A stretch of DNA of 64,000 bases from Pelecanus crispus. Lineage: Eukaryota; Chordata; Aves; Pelecaniformes; Pelecanidae. The DNA lies in contig NC_134643.1 in assembly GCF_030463565.1 (NCBI RefSeq), forward strand, positions 7,982,657-8,046,656, in the 5' to 3' direction. Positions 1 through 16,413 of this stretch are shown here, in pieces. Made by a program: the position numbers and the translations under genes. Under the pieces are notes generated by a model. That model saw only the letters and a program-made list of their open reading frames with translations. It made no database searches and had not been told where the DNA came from. The first letter of the stretch is position 1; each line of letters opens with the position of its first letter.

Positions 1-99
1 ATTTCTAGGGGAAGGTGGGAACAGAGGCAAATCTACCCAAGTTACATGGAGTGAGGCCAACCAAGCAACTCTCTCCCGAAGCAACAAGCCAGTGTTTGC

Positions 100-692
100 T
101 GTGCTGGTTTTGGCTGGGATAGAGTTAATTTTCTTCACAGTAGCTAGTATGGGGCTATGGTTTGGATTTGTGCTGAAAGCAGCGTTGATAACGCAGGGAT
201 GTTTCAGTCACTGCTGAGCAGTGCTTGCACAGAGCCGAGGCCTTTTCTGCCTCTCACCCCACCCCAGCAGCGAGCAGGCTGGGGGCACAAGGAGCTGGGA
301 GGGGACACAGCTGGGACAGCTGACCCCAACTGACCCAAGGGGTATCCCACACCGTATGACGTCATGCTCAGCATATAAAGCTGGGGGAAGAAGAAGGAAG
401 AGGGGGATGTTCAGAGTGATGGCGTTTGTCTTCCCAAGTCACCGTTACACGTGATGGAGCCCTGCTTTCCTGGAGATGGCTGAACACCTGCCTGCTGCTG
501 GGAAGTAGTGAATGAATTCCTTGTTTTGCTTTGCTTGTGTGCACAGCTTTTGCTTTACCTATTAAACTGTCTTTATCTCAGCCCATGAGTTTTCTCACTT
601 TTACTCTTCTGATTTTCTCCCCAATCCCACCCAGGGGGAGTGAGTGAGCAGATGTGTGGTGCTTAGTTGCCAGCTGGGGTTAAACCATGACA
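100..692 (+). mobile_element. Solo LTR of an endogenous retrovirus in PHYH intron 6
   Basis: The element begins TGTGCTGGTTTTGGCTGGGA and ends CCATGACA, so it has TG...CA termini. It is flanked by a perfect 6-bp direct repeat, GTTTGC, at 94-99 and 693-698. It contains a TATA box (374-380), a polyadenylation signal ATTAAA (561-566) and GT-rich DNA after it, as expected for U3-R-U5. No gag, pol or env sequence is present, so it is a recombined solo LTR. The 6-bp duplication points to a class II (ERVK/alpharetrovirus-like) integrase, and the consensus resembles LTRs common in neoavian birds. It is antisense to PHYH. Confidence 0.9.
357..380 (+). promoter_or_regulatory. CRE palindrome and TATA box of the LTR
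   Basis: A perfect cAMP-response element palindrome TGACGTCA at 357-364 is followed nine bases later by TATAAAG at 374-380. The arrangement is that of an inducible retroviral core promoter. It would direct transcription rightward, antisense to PHYH. Confidence 0.65.
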
Positions 693-826
693 GTTTGCAT
701 GAACAGAAAAAACATCGCTGAAAACCTCCGCTTTGACCTATGCATCATCCCTCCACAGTGAGCTCTCTCCTGCCAAAGTGTGGTCCCCTCATGCACGCCC
801 TTCCCAAGCCCCCCATGGTGCTCTAC

Positions 827-5908
<5,082 letters not shown>

Positions 5909-6350
5909 CGTGCCCGGGGAAGCCGGCGCGCTCGGTCCCCAGCCTGACCCTATAAACACAGCCGGGGAGGAGCGGGGCCCTCTTGGCGTCTGCGGCCTTT
6001 GCCTCAGCCGCACATGCGCCAGCAGCCGTGCATGCTCAGAAAGGCTGCAGAAACCCGGCCAGGAGCCCAGGTCTGGCAGGGTTTGCAAATGGGAGGGCCT
6101 GCTGGCCACTGGCTCGTACGTGGGGAAAGCTCAGCGCGTGCTTTTGCACATCCCCCCCCTTCCTGGATTTTTCCCCGTCTCTGCCAGCAGTTACTGAGCT
6201 GCAAGGATTTCATCAGCCCTGTGCAGAGAGCAATGCTTGGTGCTCTCGGGCACAGACCGTGGCCGAGGCCAGCACGGAGATTTTCTTTATCTCCTGTCTC
6301 TAAGGAAACTGTCAGAGCTTGCCTCATCCTGAGGGGATGACCTTATCGCT

Positions 6351-6720
6351 GAGGGGAGACCTTATCGCACTCTACAACTACCGGAAAGGAGGGTGTAGTG
6401 AGCGGGGTGTTGGTCTCTTCTCCCATGTAGTTAGCAATAGGACGAGAGGAAATGGGCTTAAGCTGCGCCAGGGGAGGTTTAGGTTGGAAATTAGGAAAAA
6501 TTTCTTTACGGAAAGGGTGGTCAAGAATTGGAACAGGCTGCCCAGAGAGGTGGTGGAGTCCCCATCCCTGGAAGTGTTCAAAAAACGGGTAGATGTGGCA
6601 CTTTGGGACATGGTTTAGTCTAGTCTACCCTTGATTGGCTTAGAGTAGACTCGGTAGTGTAGGTTAATGGTTGGACTGGATGATCTTAAAGGTCTTTTCC
6701 AACCTAAACGATTCTATGAT
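6351..6720 (+). mobile_element. CR1 LINE, 5'-truncated 3' end
   Basis: It begins in the last part of CR1 ORF2 (GGGGAGACCTTATCGC, then a frame reading [20 protein letters not shown]) and continues into the 3' UTR, ending GGTCTTTTCCAACC...GATTCTATGAT with the CR1 terminal octamer. The C-terminal ORF2 frame is open for 99 codons (6319-6618) but is only the tail of a reverse transcriptase protein, so the copy is dead. Confidence 0.9.
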
Positions 6721-9700
6721 CCCTCCAGAATCAGTTTGGAGAGATTTTTATGGCCCCACTGTCACCCCAGCGTGGTGGTGGAGAGTGTTTCCCAAGTAGC
6801 TCATTTGCCCTGATTGCGATTTGGGAAGTCTGCAGACTGCCTCAAATCTGCACCCTGGCTGGGTGTTGTGCTAGGTGGCATTTCCGTCCAGCCTTCTGGG
6901 CTGGCGCTTGAGTAAGAAAAGAGGGGAAGGAGCAAAACAAGTCACAGTGCAGCACCTGGGGAGGTGGGAGGGGAGGACAAAAAAGTCTGGAGGGGAAAAC
7001 CTGGGGTAGGTAGAGGGGGAAGAAGTGTGAAAAATGGGCAGCTGCAAATACAGGTTGCAAAAAATAAGCTGTAGAGGCCTGGTGTTCCTCTGAAGCTGGG
7101 ATACACTTAAAAGTGGCATATTCAAAATACAGTGTCCTTAGCACACTCCCGTCTGCCTTAATTAACACCATGAGTGCATCAACTGACACATTCGAGGAGA
7201 ATAATATTAAGGGACTGAAAACAGCCCCATCACTAAGACCTACAGCACAGTTCAGAAGATGATTTTTGACGTCTTTGTACAAGTCCCCTGTTGCCACCAT
7301 GCTGTAAGCCTCACCACTTCTGCAAAGTGGACTTCATGCCCCCCGTGTCATGGTTCAGTCTAGCTCGTGCCGCTGGTGTGACAGTTCATCCTTCAAGCCC
7401 TACGCCGCGGAGCAGATGCTGTTGGAAGGTGGGCTGTCTCCCCCTGGAATTTGCTGTCCTTCATCTTTCCCCTTTCCTTGGGCCAAAGGGATTCATCTCT
7501 GAGCAGGACAGAGCAGGGAGGTGGGGACAGAAGTAAGAGCTCTGAGGAGGATGAAGGTGGGAGGAAGGCAGTGTGCTGCCTGCTCCAGGTCCAGCCTTGC
7601 AGGCTGCTCTCCCAGCTACTCTCCCAGGAGATGGAGAAGTTGGGTGTCTGGATGAGAGAGGAAGGAGAGTTGAGAGGAGGGCAGCAAACCCAGTAACAAA
7701 TACACTTTAATAATATAAGCTGGATAGCAGAATCAGGACTGGAAGGAAATTATGCTAAGAATTTGCATTATTTTGCCAACCCAACTTATGCAAACAGATC
7801 TTCACACCTGCCCAGGATTCTGCAGGAGCAATCCAGCCAGGCCCTGCTCCCAAAGATGAACCATTAAGAGTAAGTCGCCTGGTTGCTCCAGGCAGTCTCA
7901 CGATGACAGGGTGTGCACCAAAACTCTGCATCACAGCTACTTTATGAAGTTTAACTCCACTTTGCAACAGGTTTTACTGGAATCTGAGGTGACGTTTTGA
8001 TGGATCAAAAACTCAGCTGTCAATATACTAAGCTGCATGTTAGTGCCCCGGATAAACAGAAGCTAAGGCATGGATAGGAAGTGCTTCTGAACGTAGCCTG
8101 TATCCTAAAAGCTGGTTTCCTTTAAAACTCAGTGGCAAAACTCCCAATGATTTAAGTGAAGATGTACCAGAGCAAGTTTACGTACTCCATTTGTGGCAGC
8201 TGCCTGGACTGGGGCGCATTCCTGTTTATGGCTCTCATGGTCAGTGGTTCCACATATGCTCAGTGGAGTCACTCCCTTCAGGGGCTACAACAAAACACAG
8301 GCTGTTCACAGAAGTGGGACAAACAAGGTTAGGAACCAGGAAAAAAAACCTCTCAAAACAATTTTGTGTAGTCATGGTGGCAAGCATACAGGCACCGTGA
8401 AGGGACAGCTAGCAGCAGCAGTGACAGCACCCAGCCCTTCACTGCCAGCAAAACCAGACCTTTGACTCCTGAGCTATAAAAACTCTTAGTCACAGGTAAA
8501 CAGAAAGTTAATAAAAGTCCCTCAAATCAAATTCAAGTAAGGGGGAAGGGAAAGAAAGGAAAAAAAAGGCAGAGTAACAGTTTTATTATTGAAGTCATAA
8601 TTATAACTGCACTAAAAGGTCTATTTATATTTCAGATACATGCTGCAATTGCCTTCGCAATCCAAACTGAAGCAGGAACCCCCATACATCTTCACCTGTT
8701 TCAAAATTCAGGTAAGAGTCCCATCGAAAAGATAAAGCTGAACAATACTACACATGCCAACTCTGACACAGACCTGTTTTCAGTGTAGATATTTCTTCCA
8801 CTGTATGCGTTTGACAGCATCTTATGCAAAGATATGTTTCATATCTAAAAAAACAAACAAAAAGTATATGTAGTTACTGAATTTGCTGTGTTGATTTACA
8901 AGTTTGAGAACTAAGAAGCTTTTATACATACATAATACATGCTTACATACATATATACATGCATTTTTAAACAAGAGCCTCAAAAAACTAATCTCTCTGT
9001 GCATTGAATACAATTATTCCTTTTTACTTACTGTTTCTCTGGTAATCTTCATAATACCCAGTAATACTGATTTGTCAAGTAATTCCCATGTCACTGGGCC
9101 ACCCTCTTATATCGCACCCCAAAATGATTCAGGATACCTCATCCACCTTGGCACGGAGGAGTGGATGGTTGAGGTGACTGCCCTTTATTTGTACCCTCAT
9201 GCTAACACAGTCCATGATCAAACTTCAACACAACAAAAGATTGATCTCAGGCGTTGCTGGCCCCACTCTGGGCTGCAGCGCTGAGAACCACGCAGTGACA
9301 GCAGTGGCGCGACTGCTGGTTCTGCTGTAGCCATGCTCTCTGACACAGAAGTGTGTGGACACATATGAAAAACCTCGTCATTTGCTCTGATTTTTATTAA
9401 AACAACAACAACAAAAAACCCAAAACACTCCAGAATGAACAATTTTCAAATTCGTTGATAAGCTTCGCTAAAGTACAGACTGAATCTGATGAATCTAGGA
9501 AAAGAAACAAGCGAAAGATTTTCTTCGTTAAGAAAACTGATGGTGGCATTCATCTTTTTATTAAAATTAATGGCATTTAAGAGGCACTGTGTCTTTGCAA
9601 AGTATTTTTACAGCTATGTCTGTCAGTTTCCCAAATTTTATAGAACATTTTTATACAGCTGTTTTGCATTTGGCTTTTAATGTTTTCTGTTCATTAAATC

Positions 9701-10011
9701 ACAAAACTAATAAAAACTAAACGATCAAGATTTCTCCAGCAGTACGGGAATGGCCTTAATGCAGTGTTGTAATTTAATAAGCATCTCAATTGACTATTAA
9801 AATCCACATTATGATCAGAACTGTAATTCCAAAGATGAGGTCTTCTGAAAGCTTAATTTACTGTGGTGGGAAGCAGCAGCTGCTTCAACTCAACAAAATT
9901 AGCTTTTTTAACTTAGATGCCAGGGAAAACAGATGTAGATGAGACAATAACAAGAACAACAACAAAACCCACCAACGACACGCAGGTTCATTTCTCATCA
10001 CCAGAAGATTC
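6721..10011. other. Intergenic, no gene seen
   Basis: Between the PHYH promoter side and the older CR1 I see only short open frames without recognisable protein similarity and some A-rich stretches near 8,560 and 9,405. No RNA gene or conserved domain is apparent. Confidence 0.6.
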
Positions 10012-11640
10012 AAGAAGGGCTTCTACAGAATACATGAGCAGTGAAAGGGAAGCAAAGGAAAATGTGGACCCAGCGGAGAACAAAATGGGAGGACCTAGTG
10101 ACAAAGGACATCGAAAAGGTCAAGGGACTCAATGTCTTCTCTGCCTTCGGCTTTGCTGGCATGGTCTGTTCTTGGCCTCCACGTACCAAGCAGCAGAGCC
10201 CGGGGCCATGGAGCCTCACCCACACTGTGGAAGACTGAGTTGGAGACCACTGAAGCAAAGTGGGCATTTTGAAGTCCATGGGACCACGTGGGATGTATCT
10301 GTAGGAGCCAACGTGACTGCAAAGCTGCTCTTCTCCTGTGCTAGGAGAGGTTCCTGACAACTGGAAAAAGGCAAATGTCATAGCTGCCTTCACAAAGGGC
10401 AAGAAAAAGGATCTGGGGACCTCAGCATCCAAAAAGATTATGGAATAAGCCCTCCTGGATTTGCCATGTCCACGTACACCAAGGACAAGATGACTGGGAA
10501 CAGCCAGCACAGATTTATCAATGACAAATTTGTCCTGGCCAACTTCCTCGCCTTCTGTGATGGAATGACTCTGTGGGCTAGGGTAGGGCAACAGGCAACG
10601 TGCTCCCTGACCTTAGGAAGGCTTTTGTCCTGTTGGGACGGGCAGACTGCAACGTGGGCGGAAAATGGCCTGAGCCGCCAGGCTCAAAGGGATGCGACCA
10701 GCAGTATGAAGCGCAGTTGGTTACTAGTGGCATCCCTCAGCATTCGGTAGCAGAGCCGATGCTGGTTTATCTCTGTGTTACTGACCTGGACAAGAATTAA
10801 TCCTCAGGAAGCTGGCTGATGACACCAAGCTGGGGAAGCAGTTCCTACTGCTGGCGGTCAGGGCTGCCGCTCGGAGGAACCTCGGCAGGCAGGCTGGCAG
10901 GAACCCCTGGAAGTTCAGCAAAGGCAGAGTGCCGTACCTGGCACGGAGTAACCCCGTGCTGCGGGACAAGCTGGGTCCTGCCCGCCTGCAAAGCTGCTTT
11001 GCAGGAAGGGACTCAACATACAAGTTGAGTATGAGTGAGCAGTGTGTGCCTGCAACGAAAAGGGCCGACTGCATGCTGGGCTGCATTAGCAAGGGTCAAG
11101 GGAATTGGTTCTTCCCCTCTACGAGGCAGTTTGTGAGATTACATCTGGACACTGTGCCTAGTTTTGGGCTCCCCAGCACAGACATTGACATCCTGGAGCA
11201 AGTTCAGCGGAGAGCCACCAAAATGAGGGGGCTGAAGCACATGATGCACAAGGAGAGGCTGAGAAAATAGCTCAGCTCAAAGAAAAGAAGGCTCCAAGGA
11301 GCTCCTACAGCTGTCTGCAAGTACCTAATGCGGGGAGATAGAGAAGACAGCCAAACTCTTCTTGAAGGTTTACAGCAAAATTTAGAGACAGTGGGCACAA
11401 ACTGCAGCTAGAAAAATCCTTGTTAGGTGTAAGGAGAAAATTTTGCAGAATGGGGATGGCCAAACACCAAAACAGGGGGCGCAGAGAGATTGTAAAATTT
11501 CTGTCCTTGGAGATATTCAAAACCTGACTGCACACAGGCCTCAGCAACCTCATGTGACATCAAGGTTGTCCCTGCTTTGGACCAGGAGACTGCAAGACAT
11601 CTGCTCCAAAACAAATTATTTTAAGAGTCCAGCTATGGTG
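10012..11640 (+). mobile_element. Old degraded CR1 LINE with endonuclease-RT remnants
   Basis: A decayed CR1 ORF2 can be followed on the plus strand: AAGGGCTTCTACAG and GACCTAGTGACAAAGGACAT (the segment between endonuclease and reverse transcriptase), then a start-of-RT piece reading VPDNWKKANV near 10,345, later GACACTGTGCCTAGTTTTGG and CTGGAGCAAGTTCAGCGGAG near 11,150-11,210. Frames are broken many times and pieces are missing. The ends are approximate because the 3' octamer is not preserved. Confidence 0.75.
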
Positions 11641-14600
11641 GTAGGAGCATCCCCCAACGGACCTACTTCAGTAACGTGCATCTGAACAGAAAACTTTTAC
11701 CTTAGAAATATCCAGACCGTTTTTCTGTTGTTACCATTTCCCCCTCTCTGAAGTTCGGAGATGTGGGGCAACAGCTTTTTCATGCCTTAAAAAATACAAC
11801 AGAAAATATGTCAACATTGCAAGCAAAAGCACAAAACAGCACTGGTTGGAATATCAGCATTACCTTAAAGATGTCTTGGGTGACAGAAGGAATGACGCAG
11901 CGTCGTGGTCTGGAGATGGGGCAACCAACCAGGTACGTACCTGGAATCACTCTGGACGTGCTGAAGTCTAAACTGCTGCTGGTGGAAGCAGAGCAAGCCA
12001 GATTAAAACTCATTTAGACACGCATGGAGGAAATCCTCCACGTGGAGGACACGTGGTTGTGGCACAACTCTAGTTTATTGAGACACAGGCTGCCACCAAG
12101 TTGAACAGCGTCGCCTTCCACAAAAGCAAAGTCCTGTCTCTAGTTCCTGGCCTTTGCTGAATTTGAAGCTTTGGGCAACCCCTACCCACCTACCGAGGCA
12201 CTGCAGCCTGGCTTCTCTCTGCAGCATGAGAAACAGGGGCTCAGGACTACAGCTGTCCGTAACTTCCAAGCTGTGGGTGCCCACCCACTCCTAAAGACAC
12301 AGATGCCTTCAGAAGCACCAGACAGCTGGATCCATCACAGCCAGCTCTGAGCACTAAGAGCTTAAAAAACCCCAAGCTCTTCCTGCATGGTTGGCTCTTG
12401 TGATGCCAGCTGGCCTCAGCAGTTAGTGAGCCGATACGCAGAAGTCTCCTTCACAGAGATGTTGCTCCTGTTGAGGTCCTACGGCTCCCCAACGGGATCC
12501 CCTTCTCCCTCATGACCACCCAGCCTGGGACAATGCCTATCTAAAGGCTGAATAAGGGGATATTTTTATTACCTTTCCCCTCTTCAAGCACTGGCCACAG
12601 AGGTTGTTGTCATGTCTTGTGGTCAGAACGCAGATGTTCCCCCAGCAGGTGACTCTTCCCAACTGTTTGACAGACATTCAGTGAGGGGAAAAAAAAAAAA
12701 AAAAAGAGAAAAATCAATAAAACAGTATCAACCCTTGCACCCATCTGCTCCCCTCCCAGTCACTCAGATTTGCTGCCCTCTCACTGCCGCATTCACACTA
12801 ATTGTCATATTTCCTAAGCAGAAAAGGGTCAGTCCAGAATTTCTAGGAAAACATAAAATCAAACTAATACCTAAAAATAAAAAAAAAGGACAAAACTATT
12901 CTGACTTTATATACTGCCACAGATAATTTTAAGAGTGTTATTTTTCCCCTGATGCAGGGGAAAAGCAAAAGGCTGAGGAAACCAATGTATCAAAGAGAGG
13001 TAACAGCTTTCCAAGAACACAGGCTACTTATTGATTGTATTGCTTAGGCTAGTGAATATTCCAATTATTAAATTATTTCTTCTCAGTCTCCACTCCTCTC
13101 ACAACTTTGATGGAGTTTTACAAGTAGCCTTCTCGTACAGACTGAGGGATGGAAGTTGGTGCACGCAGAGGTACCTGCGTGTGCAAACAAAAGTACGTTA
13201 CATTTGTATAAATGACCGGACATAGCTAATAAACCCCACTGTCTGCTGTTGCTTTCTTACAGCTTTTTGATGCCAGCATCTCAAAAAACTTTGTTGAAAA
13301 GGAGATCTTTAAGTGTCTTGCTTAAAGCTGCACGTCTTTGGCCTTGCTAGGCCAGTACAATATACCTTCCTACAGCTTATGCTTGATCTACAATCTCTTA
13401 TTTAGCAAAACAAACCATAAAACTTACTATACAAATCACCACGCTCCTTAACTGATTAGGCAATGCTAACAGAGGACTTCCCAACTCAGTGATCACCCAC
13501 TCAGCAGTGCATTCCAGCCAGCCAAGCCAGGAAGCACTTCGGGATGTAAATTCCAGCCATCAGGAAACATCAGGAGAGGCTTCCACCATCAGTTCACCCA
13601 AGAGGGGTTTTGCTTGTAGCTGGCTTCAGCAGCCGCAAAGGAAATTTTTCCTCTGAAAATCCAAACGGTTCTTGCCATGAAAGGCTGGCGTGATGGTTGT
13701 GAATTTTCACTCACGTTGCTGGCTAGGCAACCCTCCTCCACAAGCCCTTCCCCTTGAACGTGGAACCTTCTAGCATTCAAGGTACATCTAGGGAAGAAGT
13801 GTTGGTTTCACACCTGGTTGATGAACTAATCAACATAGCAAGTGAAAAAACCCTCAGTATCTATCAACTAGTACATTTTTCTGCTCAGGGTGAGCTTACA
13901 CACATCTAGCACCAGTTTAAAATACAACAGATCTTTTAACAAGTACTTTAACGCAGAAGTACTCAACTGTTTTGCACGCATTTGATCTAGTTAGGGTTTT
14001 TTTTTAAAAATCTAATAAAATAACCTATGTAGCGACAGTCTTGTCCATGACCATAAAGAAAATGAAGCCAGTTCCATGGTTTTTTATCAGGATACAGAAC
14101 AAACTTCACAAAAGGGCGGGGGGGGGGGGGGAGAAGGAATTAAAGCAGTATTTTTTGCACAGACAACTGGGTTTTGATGCTTTATTTTCAGAACAGCTGT
14201 GAAAAACCTAACAATTTTTTTTTTTTTTGTCCAAAGCAGAGTCAAACACTCAGTTACTGCTTTGAGGTTTTGTGAACAAGCAACTTGCAGATGACTTCTC
14301 CAGGAACAGGAGCATGAGGTTCTGCGTGGTTTAGGCTACTCACAAGGTGTGGGGAATTCTAGCTTTGCAATAGGTGTCTGTTGAGAACACTACTGAGTGG
14401 AAAAAAAGATGAGCCAGAGTCTTCACTAGGACCAAGACTGGAAATTTAAATCTTGTATGATGCACAAGACCGGTTCACCTCTAGGGACTCATTTTTCATA
14501 GACAGAAGCCCTTGCAATTCATGCCGGTAGCAGTAACGATTATCCAAGGTTTTCTTCTTCCTGGTCTGAATATCAAGGAATGAATTCCACAATCTGGGAA

Positions 14601-15094
14601 AAGCTTAAAAAGAGCTGGTTCAGTGAAGCGCACTCGGTCCTGTTCAGCAGAAGAACCGCACGGTGTGTCCCGGCAGAGCAGTTAGCAGTGAGCCTGCTGC
14701 AGCAGGGCAGCTTACCGTGCCGTCGGGGAAAAGATGGGTTTCAGCATCCGTTCCGCTTACAGGGCTGCTCACAAACCCTCTTCTAGCATACAGCAGGCAC
14801 AGTCAGGAGGACTTGCAGAGGAAACAATTCAAAACTGTTGCATACTTTGTGCTGATAAGTAAAATAAACAAAACAAAGTGGGTATTATACTTGGAGATAA
14901 CCTACTTGGCCCCAACTTTGGCAGGCAGGCGGAGATATTCTAGATTAGCATTGGACATCACAGCTTGCAGAATTATCAAAGGAGTAGTAACAACTATCAG
15001 TATAATTACACTTGCAATAAAATAAGGAGGATTTCTTCTCTTTCCAGTTTGCAATTCAGCTAGGAATCAAAAACGTTCATGCACTTATACAAGA
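11641..15094. other. Intergenic, no gene seen
   Basis: No gene recognised downstream of the SEPHS1 polyadenylation site. The stretch holds simple runs: A-rich DNA near 12,690, a G14 run at about 14,118-14,131 and a T-rich run near 14,216-14,228. Confidence 0.6.
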
Positions 15095-16198
15095 GCAATA
15101 AAAAAAATTAAATATTTATTTTGCATAACAAGCTTAAGTTCAAGCTGCAATGTTGGCAATGTAGATTTTAAACACAGATCACAAAAGCGTGCACAAAAAT
15201 GTATTTGAGCAAAGAACAAAATAATACTAGGAATTATACTAAACAGCTGCTGATTTTAAAGAAACAAAAAAGTCTTGTAATCACTATACAAAATATAAAA
15301 TGTATTAAACACTACCATCCACAGAACAGAGGTTTATTTTAGTTTGATTATATTTAAAAATTATTTGTGTAGTTATTTATATAGTGAATTGTAAATGACT
15401 ATTATACAGTAACCTCCTTTTGGTCTGCAAAACCTTTGTTGCACTATAGCACATCCAATCACATTGCAAAAAAGAATTATTTTTTCCTTACTATCAATAA
15501 AGAAAACAATCATTGATAATACAGTAAATATTGTCAGGTCTACAAATTATGAAATTAAGAATGACTCCTTCGACTCTGAAGCGCCTTCCATGCAAAGTCA
15601 GCACTTGCTCGTTTAAACAGAGTGCACTACCAAGCAATGTCCAGGGTCATAGATGCTCTTGGTAAGACTAAACCTTACAAAAAAAAATTTAAAAAAAAAA
15701 CCAAAAACCAAAAGATTGAATGTAATCATGCAACCCTCTTACTACTGGGTATTCCCACTGTGTCGCTTATCAATTTATTGCCTTTCTGGAATATCACTGA
15801 AGGCATCAAAATTAGACTTATGATAAATATACATATAATGAAAGGACACAAACTGCTATTCGACACTACTACTGGTAATGTCTGTGCTACGTGAAAGCAC
15901 CTTTAAAAAGAGCCTATGCGGCAAGAGATAAGTGTCTAAAGATTCAAAATGAATCAACAGTATTGGATAACAATATAATTCTCAACTCAGAAGCTGCCTC
16001 AAGATTAGGTGCATCTTCAGTTAATGTAACAGGAAAAAAAGGCAATGGATTTTATTTTATTAATTGTATCCACTCAAACTGACCTAAGGCCACCAGATGT
16101 GCAGACACAACAAGTTTTCTTTTCTTTTTACAGTTCTTTAAATTGTAGGATGATAAAGGAATAGATCTATTTAAAAACAAACAGCTATTTCATCTATA
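15095..16198 (-). other. SEPHS1: SEPHS1 3' UTR with polyadenylation signal
   Basis: About 1.1 kb of AU-rich DNA follows the SEPHS1 stop codon. AATAAA on the minus strand lies at 15115-15120 and is the best candidate for the end of the transcript, which would be cleaved near 15,095. The UTR length is inferred from the signal, not from transcript data. Confidence 0.65.
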
Positions 16199-16413
16199 TT
16201 AAGAGGTGGCACCGGGCGTCGGGTTCACATTCTGAGTGGCCACCTGTGGTGCGACTTCAATGATTCGTGGTTTGTCTATAATTCTGGCCGTGCGGTTGCC
16301 CTTCTCTACAATGCCGATAATCCATGCTTGGTGACCTTCGCCGTATTTTGGAGACTTGATCTCGGCACAGAAACGTGCTGCCTGTTCTCTTGGTAAACAG
16401 ATGAGGAGGCCTC
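16199..16413 (-). CDS. SEPHS1: SEPHS1 last coding exon
   Basis: Acceptor TTCTTTGCAG after a pyrimidine-rich tract. It encodes [20 protein letters not shown], then [20 protein letters not shown] and the C-terminus [10 protein letters not shown] followed by TAA at 16201-16199. The protein end is the same as in mammals. Confidence 0.97.

Noticed and set aside
7340-7700. Possible second LTR (GTCATGGTTCAGTC motif)
   Set aside because: The resemblance is short, with no matching ends or target duplication.
11763-12017. Plus-strand 84-codon frame after the old CR1
   Set aside because: No known domain and the minus strand is open over the same DNA; looks like chance.
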